This document shows positions 46,252 through 55,323 of a DNA stretch of 64,000 nucleotides, piece by piece. The notes under the pieces were generated by a model, which saw only the letters and a list, made by a program, of their open reading frames with translations, ran no database searches and was not told the origin of the DNA. The translations under genes and the position numbers were made by a program. Each line of letters begins with the position of its first letter. The stretch's first letter is position 1. The stretch comes from Streptomyces sp. WZ-12 (GTDB taxonomy: Bacteria; Actinomycetota; Actinomycetes; Streptomycetales; Streptomycetaceae), in assembly GCF_028898845.1 (NCBI RefSeq), contig NZ_CP118574.1, positions 2,542,001 through 2,606,000 on the forward strand. Direction: 5' to 3'.

Positions 46252-47826
46252 CTACGGTCGGGCGCCGGCCGCGTCCCGCTGGCGCTGGCGGCTGGCGAGG
46301 CGGCTGTGGCGCTGCCCGTAGACGAAGTAGAGGACGAAGCCGGCCGCCATCCAGACCGCGAAGCGGAGCCAGGTCTCGGCGGGCAGGTTGAGCATCAGCC
46401 AGAACGAGGCGAGCACCGACAGCAGCGGCACCGCCGGGACGAACGGGGTGCGGAAGGCGCGCGGCAGGTCCGGGCGGGAGCGGCGGAGCAGGACCACGCC
46501 GATGGCGACCACGGCGAAGGCGAACAGCGTCCCGATGTTGACGAGTTCGGCCAGCACGTCGATGGAGGTGAAGCCGGCGACCACCGCGACCACGATGCCG
46601 AGGGCGATGGTCGACCGGTGCGGGGTGCCGAACCTCGGGTGCACACGGGAGAAGACCTGGGGCAGCAGCCCGTCCCGGCTCATCGCGAAGAACACCCGGC
46701 TCTGGCCGAGCAGCAGGATCATGCAGACCGACGTCAGGCCGACCGCCGCGCCGAAGCTGATCAGGCCCGCGTAGAAGGGGTGGCCGACGTGCTTGAAGGC
46801 GTCGGCGAGCGGGGCGTCGACGGAGAGCCGGTCGTACTTCTCCATGCCGGTGACGACGACGGAGACGGCGACGTAGAGCAGGGTGCAGATGGCCAGCGAG
46901 CCGAGGATGCCGCGCGGCACGTCGCGCTGCGGGACACGGGTCTCCTCGGCCGCGGTCGCCACGATGTCGAAGCCGATGAAGGCGAAGAAGACCACCGCGG
47001 CCGCGGCGAAGATGCCCATCACGCCGAAGTGGGACGGGGTGAGGCCGAAGAGCAACTGGGAGAGCGGCGCGGCCAGTCCGCCGCCGGCGGGGGTGGGTTT
47101 GCTCGGCGGGATGAAGGGCCGGTAGTTGGCCCCGGTGACGAAGAACGAGCCGGCGATGATCACCAGCAGCACCACGGTCACCTTGATGCCGACGACCACC
47201 GTCGTCACCCGGGAGGAGAGCTTCATGCCGAGCACCAGGACGGCCGTGATGACCAGGACGAGGATGCAGGCGAGCAGGTCGAAGCCGAAGTGCCCGCCGT
47301 GGCTGCCGGAGAGCGCCGGCGGCACGTGCAGCCCCGCGGAGTCCAGCAGCGAGCGCACATAGCCGGACCAGCCGACGGCCACCACCGCACAGCCCAGGGC
47401 GAGTTCGAGGATCAGGTCCCAGCCGATGATCCAGGCGGGCAGTTCACCGAGGGACGCGTAGGCGAAGGTGTAGGCGGAGCCGGCGACCGGCACGGTGGAG
47501 GCAAACTCCGCGTAGCACAGCGCCGCCAGCGCGCAGACCACGCCGGCGACGACGAACGAGACGGCGACGGCGGGGCCGGCCTGCTCCTTGGCGATCTTCC
47601 CGGTGAGGACGAAGATGCCGGTGCCGATGACCACACCGACGCCGAAGACGGTCAGGTCCAGCGCCGAGAGGGACTTCTTGAGGGCGTGCTCCGGCTCCTC
47701 GGTGTCCCGGATCGACTGCTCGATGCTCTTCGTCCGCAGCACGCCGCGGTCGCGGCGCGTGCGGGTGCGGGGCGCGAGCGGCCCGTTTCCGGGTGCCTCT
47801 CCCCGTGGTCCCTGCTGTGTGCTCAT
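46252..47826 (-). CDS. Cationic amino-acid transporter-type APC permease
   Basis: A 524-residue membrane protein with about 12-14 helices. It opens with a charged cytoplasmic N-terminus (RTKSIEQSIRDTEEPEHALKKSL), then DLTVFGVGVVIGTGIFVLTG, LCYAEFASTVPVAGSAYTFAY, FFAFIGFDIVATAAEETRVPQRDVPRGI and a C-terminal helix pair. This is the CAT/YfnA subgroup; lysine or arginine are likely substrates. ATG 47826 has GGAGG 8 nt upstream. The upstream gene dxs is co-directional, with a strong hairpin between. Confidence 0.9.
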   Translation of the reverse strand: MSTQQGPRGEAPGNGPLAPRTRTRRDRGVLRTKSIEQSIRDTEEPEHALKKSLSALDLTVFGVGVVIGTGIFVLTGKIAKEQAGPAVAVSFVVAGVVCALAALCYAEFASTVPVAGSAYTFAYASLGELPAWIIGWDLILELALGCAVVAVGWSGYVRSLLDSAGLHVPPALSGSHGGHFGFDLLACILVLVITAVLVLGMKLSSRVTTVVVGIKVTVVLLVIIAGSFFVTGANYRPFIPPSKPTPAGGGLAAPLSQLLFGLTPSHFGVMGIFAAAAVVFFAFIGFDIVATAAEETRVPQRDVPRGILGSLAICTLLYVAVSVVVTGMEKYDRLSVDAPLADAFKHVGHPFYAGLISFGAAVGLTSVCMILLLGQSRVFFAMSRDGLLPQVFSRVHPRFGTPHRSTIALGIVVAVVAGFTSIDVLAELVNIGTLFAFAVVAIGVVLLRRSRPDLPRAFRTPFVPAVPLLSVLASFWLMLNLPAETWLRFAVWMAAGFVLYFVYGQRHSRLASRQRQRDAAGARP

Positions 47827-47935
47827 GGGCGAACCTCCGCCTGGACGGCCCTCGCGACTCTGCTGAACTGCCCGAGTGTCTGCAATGTCCCGAATGGGGC
47901 TGCGGCGGCGGGCCCTCCGGGGCCGGGGATTCACC

Positions 47936-47969
47936 CGATGGGGTGGGAACCAGATGGGGTGGGAACCGC
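47936..47969. repeat. Short direct repeat GATGGGGTGGGAACC
   Basis: Two nearly adjacent copies of GATGGGGTGGGAACC (about 47938-47952 and 47953-47968, one base between) lie between the transporter gene and the dxs terminator. No function is evident. Confidence 0.6.
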
Positions 47970-47976
47970 GAAGAGG

Positions 47977-48025
47977 CCGATGGGCCGGCCGGAACGTCCC
48001 TGGGGACGTCCGGCCGGCCCATCGG
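47977..48025 (-). terminator. Terminator after dxs
   Basis: A stem of 16 perfect pairs (CCGATGGGCCGGCCGG with its complement), one bulged A and 6 further pairs lies 20-68 nt after the dxs stop. Confidence 0.8.
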
Positions 48026-48044
48026 TCGGCGGTGCGGGGCGCGG

Positions 48045-50012
48045 TCAGTCGCGCGCCGCCTCGGCGGTCGCGGTCGCGGCCGCACCGCCGGTGACCGCAC
48101 CGGCGCCGGCGGTGCGCCCGGCGTCCTCGTCGCGGTTGTCCATCTTGGCGACCAGGCCGGTCACTTGGCGGGCGATGTCCGGCGCGGTCAGCCCGATCTC
48201 CGCCATGACCTCCTTGCGGGAGGCGTGGTCCAGGAAGCGCTCGGGGATGCCGAAGTCGCGCAGCGGGACGTCCACGCCGGCGTCCCGCAGCGCCTGCGCG
48301 ATCGCCGAACCGACGCCGCCGGTACGGATGTTGTCCTCGACGGTGACCACCAGCCGGTGCCCGGCGGCCAGGCCCGGCAGCGCCTCGTCGACCGGCTTGA
48401 CCCAGCGGGGGTCGACGACGGTGGTGGAGATGCCCTGCTTGTCGAGCAGGTCGGCGACCTCCAGGCACATCGGGGCGAGCGCGCCGACCGACACCAGCAG
48501 GACGTCGGGGCGGCCCTCGGTGCCGGCCTCGCGCAGCACGTCCATGCCGCCGACCCGTCCGACCGCCTCGACGGCCGGGCCGACCGCGCCCTTGGAGTAG
48601 CGCACCACGGTCGGCGCGTCGTCGACCTCGACGGCCTCGCGCAGTTGGGCGCGCACCTGGTCGGCGTCGCGCGGGGCGGCGAGCCGCAGTCCGGGGACGA
48701 CCTGGAGGAGCGACATGTCCCACATGCCGTTGTGCGAGGCGCCGTCGGTGCCGGTGACGCCGGCCCGGTCCAGGACGAAGGTGACGCCGCACTTGTGCAG
48801 CGCGACGTCCATCAGCACCTGGTCGAAGGCGCGGTTGAGGAAGGTGGCGTAGACCGCGAAGACCGGGTGCAGTCCGGCGGTGGCCATGCCGGCGGCGGAG
48901 ACCGCGGCGTGCTGCTCGGCGATGCCGACGTCGTAGACCCGGTCCGGGAACTGCTTGGCGAACTTCTCCAGGCCGACCGGCTGGAGCATCGCCGCCGTGA
49001 TGGCGACGATGTCCTCGCGCTCCTTGCCCAGCGCGACCATCTCGTCGCCGAAGACGCCGGTCCAGTCCTTGCCGCCGGAGGAGATCGGCAGGCCGGTGTC
49101 CGGGTGGATCGGGCCGATGCCGTGGAAGCGGTCGGCCTCGTCCTGCTCGGCGGGCTTGTAGCCGCGGCCCTTCTCGGTGAGGCAGTGCACGATCACCGGG
49201 CCGCCGAAGCGCTTGGCGCGGGCCAGCGCGGACTCCAGCGCCTCGATGTCGTGGCCGTCGATCGGGCCGACGTACTTCAGGCCCAGGTCCTCGAACATGC
49301 CCTGCGGCGCGATGAAGTCCTTCAGGCCCTTCTTGGCGCCGTGCAGGGTCTCGTAGAGCGGCTTGCCGACGACCGGGGTGCGCTCCAGGATGTCCTTCCC
49401 GCGGGCCAGGAAGCGCTCGTAGCCGTCGGTGGTGCGGAGGGTGGCGAGGTGGTTGGCCAGGCCGCCGATGGTCGGGGCGTAGGAGCGCTCGTTGTCGTTG
49501 ACGACGATGACCAGCGGGCGGTCCTTGGCGGCGGCGATGTTGTTGAGCGCCTCCCAGGCCATGCCGCCGGTGAGCGCGCCGTCGCCGATGACGGCCACCA
49601 CGCGGTCGTCCGTGCCGCGGACCTCATGGGCCTTGGCGATGCCCTCGGCCCAGCCGAGGACGGTGGAGGCGTGGCTGTTCTCGATGACGTCGTGGTCGGA
49701 TTCGGCGCGCGAGGGGTAGCCGGAGAGGCCGCCCTTGGCCTTGAGCTTGGAGAAGTCCTGGCGGCCGGTCAGCAGCTTGTGGACGTAGGACTGGTGTCCG
49801 GTGTCCCACAGGACCTTGTCCTTGGGGGAATGGAAGACGCGGTGCAGGGCGATGGTCAGTTCGACCACGCCGAGGTTCGGGCCGAGGTGTCCGCCGGTCT
49901 TGGAGACCGCGTCGACGAGGAAGCTGCGGATCTCCCCGGCCAACTGCGCGAGCTGCTCGGGCGAGAGCCGGTCCAGGTCGCGCGGCCCCTTGATACGGGT
50001 CAGCAATGCCAC
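48045..50012 (-). CDS. dxs: 1-deoxy-D-xylulose-5-phosphate synthase
   Basis: A 655-residue thiamine-diphosphate enzyme that condenses pyruvate and glyceraldehyde-3-phosphate, the first step of the MEP isoprenoid pathway. Evidence: [34 protein letters not shown], ThDP motif [45 protein letters not shown] and [14 protein letters not shown]. The C-terminal 25 residues are Ala/Thr-rich and disordered. GTG 50012 has GGAGG about 7 nt upstream. Transcribed alone or from read-through of the xyl operon; a hairpin separates them. Confidence 0.96.
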   Translation of the reverse strand: MALLTRIKGPRDLDRLSPEQLAQLAGEIRSFLVDAVSKTGGHLGPNLGVVELTIALHRVFHSPKDKVLWDTGHQSYVHKLLTGRQDFSKLKAKGGLSGYPSRAESDHDVIENSHASTVLGWAEGIAKAHEVRGTDDRVVAVIGDGALTGGMAWEALNNIAAAKDRPLVIVVNDNERSYAPTIGGLANHLATLRTTDGYERFLARGKDILERTPVVGKPLYETLHGAKKGLKDFIAPQGMFEDLGLKYVGPIDGHDIEALESALARAKRFGGPVIVHCLTEKGRGYKPAEQDEADRFHGIGPIHPDTGLPISSGGKDWTGVFGDEMVALGKEREDIVAITAAMLQPVGLEKFAKQFPDRVYDVGIAEQHAAVSAAGMATAGLHPVFAVYATFLNRAFDQVLMDVALHKCGVTFVLDRAGVTGTDGASHNGMWDMSLLQVVPGLRLAAPRDADQVRAQLREAVEVDDAPTVVRYSKGAVGPAVEAVGRVGGMDVLREAGTEGRPDVLLVSVGALAPMCLEVADLLDKQGISTTVVDPRWVKPVDEALPGLAAGHRLVVTVEDNIRTGGVGSAIAQALRDAGVDVPLRDFGIPERFLDHASRKEVMAEIGLTAPDIARQVTGLVAKMDNRDEDAGRTAGAGAVTGGAAATATAEAARD

Positions 50013-50449
50013 CCCATGCCTCCTTGCTGCCGTAGGTCGAGCTTGCCGATCAGATGAGTCTAATGTTGCGTCCGCCGCCGGCGCGGCCGGGCCTCGCGAT
50101 GCATGCCACTCGGGTGACTACCGTGTCGGACGGCGATTTCCGGCCGGGGTCTCGGGCGTGACGTGGCGCTGTGCAGGGGGCGGGACATGGCGCGGCCCCC
50201 ATCGGGCGCCCCTGGCGAGCGCCCGATGGGGGCCGGTTCCTACCGTTTTGCACTGCGACGTTGCGCACTTGTGTGCGCCGGGGGCGCTGCCGCGGATGCA
50301 CCACCGCCCGTGCCTACGCGCGCCAGGGGCGCTCCCGCAGGCGCACAACCACCCGCAGCCACGTGCGCCAGGGGGCGCCGCCGCGGATGCACCACCATCC
50401 GCGCTTACGTGCGCCGGAGGCGCCGCCGCGGGTGCGCAACAACCCGTGG
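50013..50449. other. 437-bp intergenic region between dxs and xylH: hairpin plus tandem repeats
   Basis: The dxs promoter side (50013-50193) shows no clear gene. A 16-bp perfect hairpin at 50194-50234 and the 45-bp tandem repeat at 50273-50453 fill the rest. No frame across the repeats has a convincing start and ribosome site. Confidence 0.7.
50194..50234 (-). terminator. Terminator after xyl operon
   Basis: GGCCCCCATCGGGCGC and GCGCCCGATGGGGGCC form a perfect 16-bp stem with a 9-nt loop, 216 nt after the xylH stop. Confidence 0.75.
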
Positions 50450-50453
50450 CTAT
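50273..50453. repeat. Four-copy 45-bp tandem repeat reaching into the xylH stop codon
   Basis: Units start at 50273, 50318, 50363 and 50409 (lengths 45, 45, 46, 45), each opening with G(T/C)GCGCC and containing a conserved GGCGC-x-CCGC-x-G(A/G)(T/C)GC(A/G)C core. The last copy overlaps the xylH stop, and a partial fifth begins inside its last codons at 50454. The copies differ at several positions, so the array is old rather than freshly expanded. Confidence 0.85.
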
Positions 50454-51724
50454 GTGCGCCCGGCGGTCTTCTGGGTGCGGCGGGAGACCGAGTCGATGAC
50501 CACGGCGGCCAGCAGGACCGCGCCGGTGATCATGTACTGGATCTCGCTGGCCATGCCGAGCAGGTTCAGGCCCTGCTGGATCGACTGGATGACCAGCATG
50601 CCCAGCAGCGCGGACCAGATCTTGCCGCGGCCGCCGAAGAGGCTGGTGCCACCGATGACCGCCGCCGCGATCACGTTCATCAGGGTGTTGCCGGCGCCGA
50701 GGTTCTTGGTGGCGCCGCCGGAGAGGCTGGCGATGAACAGGCCGCCGAAGGCGGCGAGCATCCCGGAGATCGCGAAGACGGTGATCCGGACCCGGGCCAC
50801 GTTGATGCCGGCCCGGCGGGCCGCCTCGGCGTTGCCGCCGACCGCGAAGATCTGCCGGCCGTAGGCGGTGCGGCGCACCACGAAGTCGGCGAGGACCAGG
50901 ACGGCGAGGAAGAGCACCAGGGCCAGCGGCAGGCCGCGGGCGCCGGCCGGCTCGTTGAGGACGTAGGCGACGGCGAAGGCGATCACCGCGACCACGCCGG
51001 TGCGCAGCAGGACCTCGCTGAGCGGCCGCGCCGGCAGGGCGGCGGCCTTGCGGCGCCGGGTGTCCAACAGCAGCGAGCCCGCGTAGGCGAGGACCGCGAC
51101 CAGCGCCAGGCCGTAGGCGGCGGCCTTGTCGTCGAAGTAGTAGCCGGTGAGGCTCTCGACCACGCTGCCGCTGGGCGTGTTGATGGAGCCTTCCTTGCCC
51201 ATCAACCAGATCTGGAGGCCGCTCCAACCGAGGAATCCGGCCAGGGTGACGACGAAGGCGGGCACCCCGATCTTGGCGAAAAAGAACCCGTGGAGGGCGC
51301 CGATGGCGGCGCCGGCGACCACCGCGAGCACGACCGCCAGCCAGTCGTTGACGCCGTGGCTGACGCTCAGCACCGCCCAGACGGCCGCGCCCACGCCGGC
51401 GACCGAGCCGACCGAGAGGTCGATCTCACCGAGCAGCAGGACGAAGACGATGCCGACCGCCATGATGCCCAGGCCGGACGTGTAGACGCCGATGTTGGCG
51501 AGGCTGTCCGCTGACAGGAAGCTGCTGTTCTTGAACTGGAAGACGACCGCGATGACGACCAGGCCGACGATGACCGGCAGGGAGCCCAGTTCGCCGCCGC
51601 GGATCCGGCGGGCGAACTCGTCGAGATAGCCGGCGAATCCGTTCTCCCTGACCAATAGGCGGGGATCGACGGCGGCCGGTTGCTGCGGCTGCGGCGCGGC
51701 CTCGGTGGTCTGCTGCTCACTCAC
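50450..51724 (-). CDS. xylH: Xylose-type sugar ABC transporter, permease
   Basis: A 424-residue permease of the XylH/RbsC family with about ten helices: SLPVIVGLVVIAVVFQF, GIMAVGIVFVLLLGEIDLSVGS (conserved loop), AGAAIGALHGFFFAKIGVPAFVVTLAG, ARRAGINVARVRITVFAISGMLAAFGGL and GGTSLFGGRGKIWSALLGMLV. GTG 51724 overlaps the ATPase stop (GTGA) and has GGAGG 7 nt upstream. The length (about 100 residues longer than RbsC) is typical of XylH. Its 3' end runs into a tandem repeat. Confidence 0.92.
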   Translation of the reverse strand: MSEQQTTEAAPQPQQPAAVDPRLLVRENGFAGYLDEFARRIRGGELGSLPVIVGLVVIAVVFQFKNSSFLSADSLANIGVYTSGLGIMAVGIVFVLLLGEIDLSVGSVAGVGAAVWAVLSVSHGVNDWLAVVLAVVAGAAIGALHGFFFAKIGVPAFVVTLAGFLGWSGLQIWLMGKEGSINTPSGSVVESLTGYYFDDKAAAYGLALVAVLAYAGSLLLDTRRRKAAALPARPLSEVLLRTGVVAVIAFAVAYVLNEPAGARGLPLALVLFLAVLVLADFVVRRTAYGRQIFAVGGNAEAARRAGINVARVRITVFAISGMLAAFGGLFIASLSGGATKNLGAGNTLMNVIAAAVIGGTSLFGGRGKIWSALLGMLVIQSIQQGLNLLGMASEIQYMITGAVLLAAVVIDSVSRRTQKTAGRT

Positions 51725-52527
51725 GCCCCGGCCTCCTTCTTCGTCAGGTCGGTGCGCACCTGGTCGGTGCGCGCCCTGCGGCGGGTGACGGCGTTGTCCG
51801 AGGCGCCGGTGATGGCGGCGATGATCTCTTCGTGGCTGGTGTCCGCGACGTCGAAGACGCCGTTGTTGCGGCCCAGTCGGAGCACCGCGACCCGGTCCGC
51901 GACGGCCAGCACGTCGGCCATGTTGTGGCTGATGAGGATGACGCCGAGGTCCCGCTCGCGGAGCCGCTCGACGAGGTCGAGGACCTGGGCGGTCTGCTCG
52001 ACGCCGAGGGCGGCGGTCGGCTCGTCGAGGATGACCACCTTCGGCTCGCCGATCAGGGCGCGGGCGATGGCGACGACCTGCCGCTGGCCGCCGGAGAGCG
52101 AGGCGACCGGGATCCGGACGCTGGGTATCCGGATGGACAGGGTGTCGAGCAGTTCCTTGGCCCGCTTCTCCATGGCGATCTCGTCGAGGACGCCGGCGGT
52201 GCGGAGTTCGTTGCCGAGGTAGAGGTTGGCGACCACGTCGAGGTTGTCGCAGAGCGCGAGGTCCTGGTAAACGGTGGCGACGCCGAGTTGTTGGGCGTCG
52301 TGCGGCTTGCCGATGCGGACCGGGGCGCCCTGCCATTCGATGCCGCCGTCGTCGACGGGGTGGACGCCCGAAATGGTCTTGACCAGGGTGGACTTGCCGG
52401 CGCCGTTGTCGCCGACGAGGGCGACCACCTCACCGGCGTGGATCTCCAACGTGACGTCGGTGAGCGCCTGGACGGCGCCGAACCGCTTGGAGACCCCGCG
52501 CAACGCCAGCACGGGCGGAGCGGACAC
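51721..52527 (-). CDS. xylG: Xylose-type sugar ABC transporter, single-domain ATPase
   Basis: A 268-residue ATPase: Walker A VALVGDNGAGKSTLVKTI, Q-loop ATVYQDLALCDNLD, signature ASLSGGQRQVVAIARAL, Walker B KVVILDEPTAAL, H-loop ILISHNMADV. It contains only one nucleotide-binding domain, whereas E. coli XylG/RbsA have two; it must act as a homodimer. GTG 52527 is chosen because GAAGGAG is 9 nt upstream and would overlap the ATG at 52536. Coupled to xylH; xylF lies 141 nt upstream. Confidence 0.9.
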   Translation of the reverse strand: MSAPPVLALRGVSKRFGAVQALTDVTLEIHAGEVVALVGDNGAGKSTLVKTISGVHPVDDGGIEWQGAPVRIGKPHDAQQLGVATVYQDLALCDNLDVVANLYLGNELRTAGVLDEIAMEKRAKELLDTLSIRIPSVRIPVASLSGGQRQVVAIARALIGEPKVVILDEPTAALGVEQTAQVLDLVERLRERDLGVILISHNMADVLAVADRVAVLRLGRNNGVFDVADTSHEEIIAAITGASDNAVTRRRARTDQVRTDLTKKEAGA

Positions 52528-52639
52528 GTGAATCATCTCCTTCACCGCCGTCGCTGCGGCGGGGAAAACGGTGGGGCGGGTGCGGGGGTGCGGGCCCCGG
52601 CGCGGCAAGGTGTCGTCGGCCGGGCCGGGGGCGGGGCGG

Positions 52640-52661
52640 CGCGGGCCGCAACGGGCCCGCG
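52640..52661 (-). promoter_or_regulatory. Hairpin between xylF and xylG
   Basis: CGCGGGCC-GCAACG-GGCCCGCG is a perfect 8-bp GC stem just after the xylF stop. Such elements often let the binding protein be made in excess over the ATPase and permease. Confidence 0.45.
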
Positions 52662-52668
52662 GCGCGCG

Positions 52669-53760
52669 CTACTTGATGCCCGCCGCCGCACAGGCCGCCT
52701 TGACGTCGGCGGTGCAGATCTGGCTGGCCTTGTAGACCTTGTCCTTGATGATCGTGCCCTCGATGTTGTCCTTGGTCACGATCTGGGCGTCGTAGAGCTT
52801 GGCGGGGATGCCCTTGACCTCGCCGCTGATGCTGTCGACCTTGGTGGGGGCCAGGGAGTCGATGCTCTCGCCCTTGAGCAGCCGGACGGCGATCTCGGCA
52901 CTGGTGTCGGCCTGCGGCTGGATCTGCTTGTAGATGGTGAACGCCTGATCCCCCTTCAGAACCCGCTGGAGGCCGGCGAGTTCGGAGTCCTGGCCGCCGA
53001 CCGGAACGGAGACGCCCTGCTGCTTGAGGGCGGTGATGATGCCGCCGGCCATGCCGTCGTTGGCCGAGTAGACGCCCTGGAAGCCGTCCTTGCCCAGGGA
53101 GTTGATGGCGGCGCCCATCTTCTTGTTGGCCTCGTCCGGCGACCAGTCCGGGATGTCCTGCTCGTAGACGACCTTCTTGACCTGCTTGTCGAGGACGCTG
53201 TGCGCGCCGCGCTTGTAGAGCGGGGCGTTGGGGTCGGTCGGCGAGCCGTTGATCATGACGACATTGCTGTCCTTGGCCTTGTCGCCGAGCGCCTTGACCA
53301 GCGCCTGGCCCTGGAGGCGGCCGATCTTCTCGTTGTCGTAGGAGACGTAGGCGGAGATCTTCCCCTCGGCCAGCCGGTCGTAGGCGACGACCTTGACGCC
53401 CTTCTCGGCGGCCTGGTCGATCCAGGACTTGGTGGCCTTGTAGTCGACCGGGTCCAGGATGATCACCTTGATGCCCTGTGTGATCAGGGCGTCGAACTGC
53501 TTCTTCTGCTCCTGGGTGTCCTGGTCGGCGTTGTTGTACTTGACCTTGCAGTCGGGACAGAGCGCCTCGATCTTCTTGGTGATCAACGGGCGGTCGAAGG
53601 TCTCGTATCTGGTGGTCTTGTTCTCCGGCAACAGCAGACCGATGGTCTTGCCGTCACCGCCGCTCTTGCCACCGTCGCCGGCCTTGCCGCAGGCGGCCAC
53701 GGAGAGTGCCATCGAGACGGCTGCGGTGCCTATGACGACGCGACGCGTCCACACGTTCAT
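52669..53760 (-). CDS. xylF: Xylose-type sugar-binding lipoprotein
   Basis: A 363-residue extracytoplasmic binding protein with a lipoprotein signal: MNVWTRRVVIGTAAVSMALSVAAC, lipobox cysteine C24. The periplasmic-binding-protein fold of the RbsB/XylF class is seen in TIGLLLPENKTTRYETFDRPL, ALITQGIKVIILDPVDYKA, GVKVVAYDRLAE, VYSANDGMAGGIITALKQQG and GGQDSELAGLQRVL. ATG 53760 follows GGGAGG. Xylose specificity is inferred from its similarity to the S. coelicolor Rok7B7-xylFGH locus. A ROK-type operator lies 73 nt upstream. Confidence 0.93.
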   Translation of the reverse strand: MNVWTRRVVIGTAAVSMALSVAACGKAGDGGKSGGDGKTIGLLLPENKTTRYETFDRPLITKKIEALCPDCKVKYNNADQDTQEQKKQFDALITQGIKVIILDPVDYKATKSWIDQAAEKGVKVVAYDRLAEGKISAYVSYDNEKIGRLQGQALVKALGDKAKDSNVVMINGSPTDPNAPLYKRGAHSVLDKQVKKVVYEQDIPDWSPDEANKKMGAAINSLGKDGFQGVYSANDGMAGGIITALKQQGVSVPVGGQDSELAGLQRVLKGDQAFTIYKQIQPQADTSAEIAVRLLKGESIDSLAPTKVDSISGEVKGIPAKLYDAQIVTKDNIEGTIIKDKVYKASQICTADVKAACAAAGIK

Positions 53761-53830
53761 GGGGAGCCTCCCTACATGGCCGCGTCGTTGCGGCCGAGGT
53801 GGCTGGAAGTCAACTCGGCCGCCAGCCAAC

Positions 53831-53852
53831 CGTCAAGGAGTAAATCCTTAAC
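53831..53852. promoter_or_regulatory. Candidate ROK operator and promoter of xylF
   Basis: TCAAGGA-GTAAA-TCCTTAA (53833-53851) is an inverted repeat with one mismatch per arm pair. On the minus strand TTGACG, a -35-like element, overlaps its downstream arm, with TTGACT 17 nt later. A repressor here would block transcription of xylFGH. Confidence 0.6.
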
Positions 53853-53888
53853 GAGATGACAACGGTGCCATGCGTTTTGGAGGTGAAC

Positions 53889-55097
53889 CTATGCCGGTCG
53901 CGCTATGGCGGCCGCGTCCGCGTCCCGCACCCCGTCGAGCAGGCTCGAATCGCCCATCTCGCTCAGCACCAGGGCCAGCGCGCCCAACACCTCGGCGCGG
54001 CCCCCGAGGGTGCCCGGCACGATGCTCAACTGCCGTGCGGCGCTGGGGATCGCGTACCGCGACACCGACTCCCGGATCGGGCCGAGCACCAGCTCGCCGG
54101 CCTCGGCGAGGTCGCCGCCCAGCACCACCCGGCTGGGGTTGAGCAGGTTGCAGAGGTTCGCCACACCGCTGCCGATGTGCCGGCCGACGTCCGCGATCAC
54201 CCGCCGGCAGCCCGGGTCGCCCTCGCGAGCCAGTTGGACCACCCCCGCCATGGTCAAGTCCGGGCCGTGGCCGGGCTGGAGCAGCGGCAGGACGTAGCGG
54301 GCGGCGGTGAAGGTCTCCAGGCAGCCGCGGTTGCCGCAGCGGCAGACCGGGCCGGTCTCGTCCAGGGTGATGTGGCCGATCTCGCCGGCCGTGCCGCCCG
54401 GGCCGCGGTAGATCTGGCCGCTGATCACCAGCCCGGCGCCGACGCCGCTGGCGACCTTGATGTACGCCAGGTCCGCCGCGCCGCGGCCGCCGCCCCACAC
54501 CAGCTCGCCGAGCGCGCCGAGGTTGGCGTCGTTGTCGACGTAGACGGGCACGCCGAGCCGCTCGGAGAGCTCCTCGCCGGGCTTGGTGCCGGCCCAGCCC
54601 GGCAGGATCGCGGTCGAACCGAGGGTGCCGGACTCCACGTCGATCGGGCCGGGGACGCCCAGGCCCACGCCGATGACCTTGCCCGGGGTGACAGCGGTCC
54701 GCTCGATCAGCCGGCTGACCAGCCGTTCCGCCCGGTCGAAGCCCTCGGCCGCGGAGGCGTCCACGTCGAACGGCTCGGCCTCCTCGGCGAGCACCTCGTG
54801 GGCGAGGTTGCCGACCGCCACTCTCAGGTGGGAGTGGCCGAAGTCGACGCCGACGACGATGCCGGCGTCGCCGGAGAGCGAGACGCTGCGCGCCCGGCGA
54901 CCGCCCGCGGAGGTGGGCGTCACCTCGACCGTCCCGCCGTCCTTCAACTCGCGAACGATGTTCGAGACGGTGGCCGCGGACAGCCCCGTGCTCCGGGCGA
55001 TCTCCGCCTGGGTGAGCGAGCCCGCCATGCGCACCGCCCGGACGACCCGCTCCAGATTGGCCCGGTGCAGCGAGGACTGCGACCCCGGAGTCTCCAT
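53889..55097 (-). CDS. rok7B7: ROK-family repressor of the xylose operon (Rok7B7 orthologue)
   Basis: A 402-residue ROK regulator. It has an N-terminal winged helix (LERVVRAVRMAGSLTQAEIARSTGLSAATVSNIVREL), a sugar-kinase-like domain (GIVVGVDFGHSHLRVAVGNL, VGLGVPGPIDVESG, VYVDNDANLGALGELVWGGG) and the zinc motif GPVCRCGNRGCLET. In S. coelicolor the protein at this place controls xylFGH and influences carbon catabolite repression and antibiotic production. ATG 55097 matches my recollection of the orthologue start; GTG 55109 or 55157 are in frame. It precedes xylF by 128 nt on the same strand. Confidence 0.9.
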   Translation of the reverse strand: METPGSQSSLHRANLERVVRAVRMAGSLTQAEIARSTGLSAATVSNIVRELKDGGTVEVTPTSAGGRRARSVSLSGDAGIVVGVDFGHSHLRVAVGNLAHEVLAEEAEPFDVDASAAEGFDRAERLVSRLIERTAVTPGKVIGVGLGVPGPIDVESGTLGSTAILPGWAGTKPGEELSERLGVPVYVDNDANLGALGELVWGGGRGAADLAYIKVASGVGAGLVISGQIYRGPGGTAGEIGHITLDETGPVCRCGNRGCLETFTAARYVLPLLQPGHGPDLTMAGVVQLAREGDPGCRRVIADVGRHIGSGVANLCNLLNPSRVVLGGDLAEAGELVLGPIRESVSRYAIPSAARQLSIVPGTLGGRAEVLGALALVLSEMGDSSLLDGVRDADAAAIARPA

Positions 55098-55274
55098 CGA
55101 CTCATCCACTCCCGCCTGGGGCGGGCAGTGCGACGACTGCCCGCCGGCCGCACCCACACCGTCGGAGGGGCGGCAACCGATTTCAACATGTGAACTCTAA
55201 GCAGAACTCCAGTGAGGAAGTTACGTCAAGGCGTTGAGTCCGGGGGCGACCGGGAGGCGGTGGGGCAGGCGAAC

Positions 55275-55305
55275 AGGGCGGTTCCGCCGGGTGCGGAACC
55301 GCCCT
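55275..55305 (-). terminator. Terminator after ngcEFG operon
   Basis: AGGGCGGTTCCGC-CGGGT-GCGGAACCGCCCT is a perfect 13-bp stem located 19 nt after the ngcG stop. Confidence 0.85.
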
Positions 55306-55323
55306 CCGACGCGGCGGCCGGCG

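Noticed and set aside
50118..50450. Reading frame running through the 45-bp repeats, considered as an extended XylH tail or a small repeat protein
   Set aside because: xylH has an in-frame TAG at 50450-50452, and one repeat unit is 46 bp, which breaks any common frame; no start site was found.
50273..50453. Repeat array considered as CRISPR
   Set aside because: Units are directly adjacent, diverged and without unique spacers; no cas genes are nearby.
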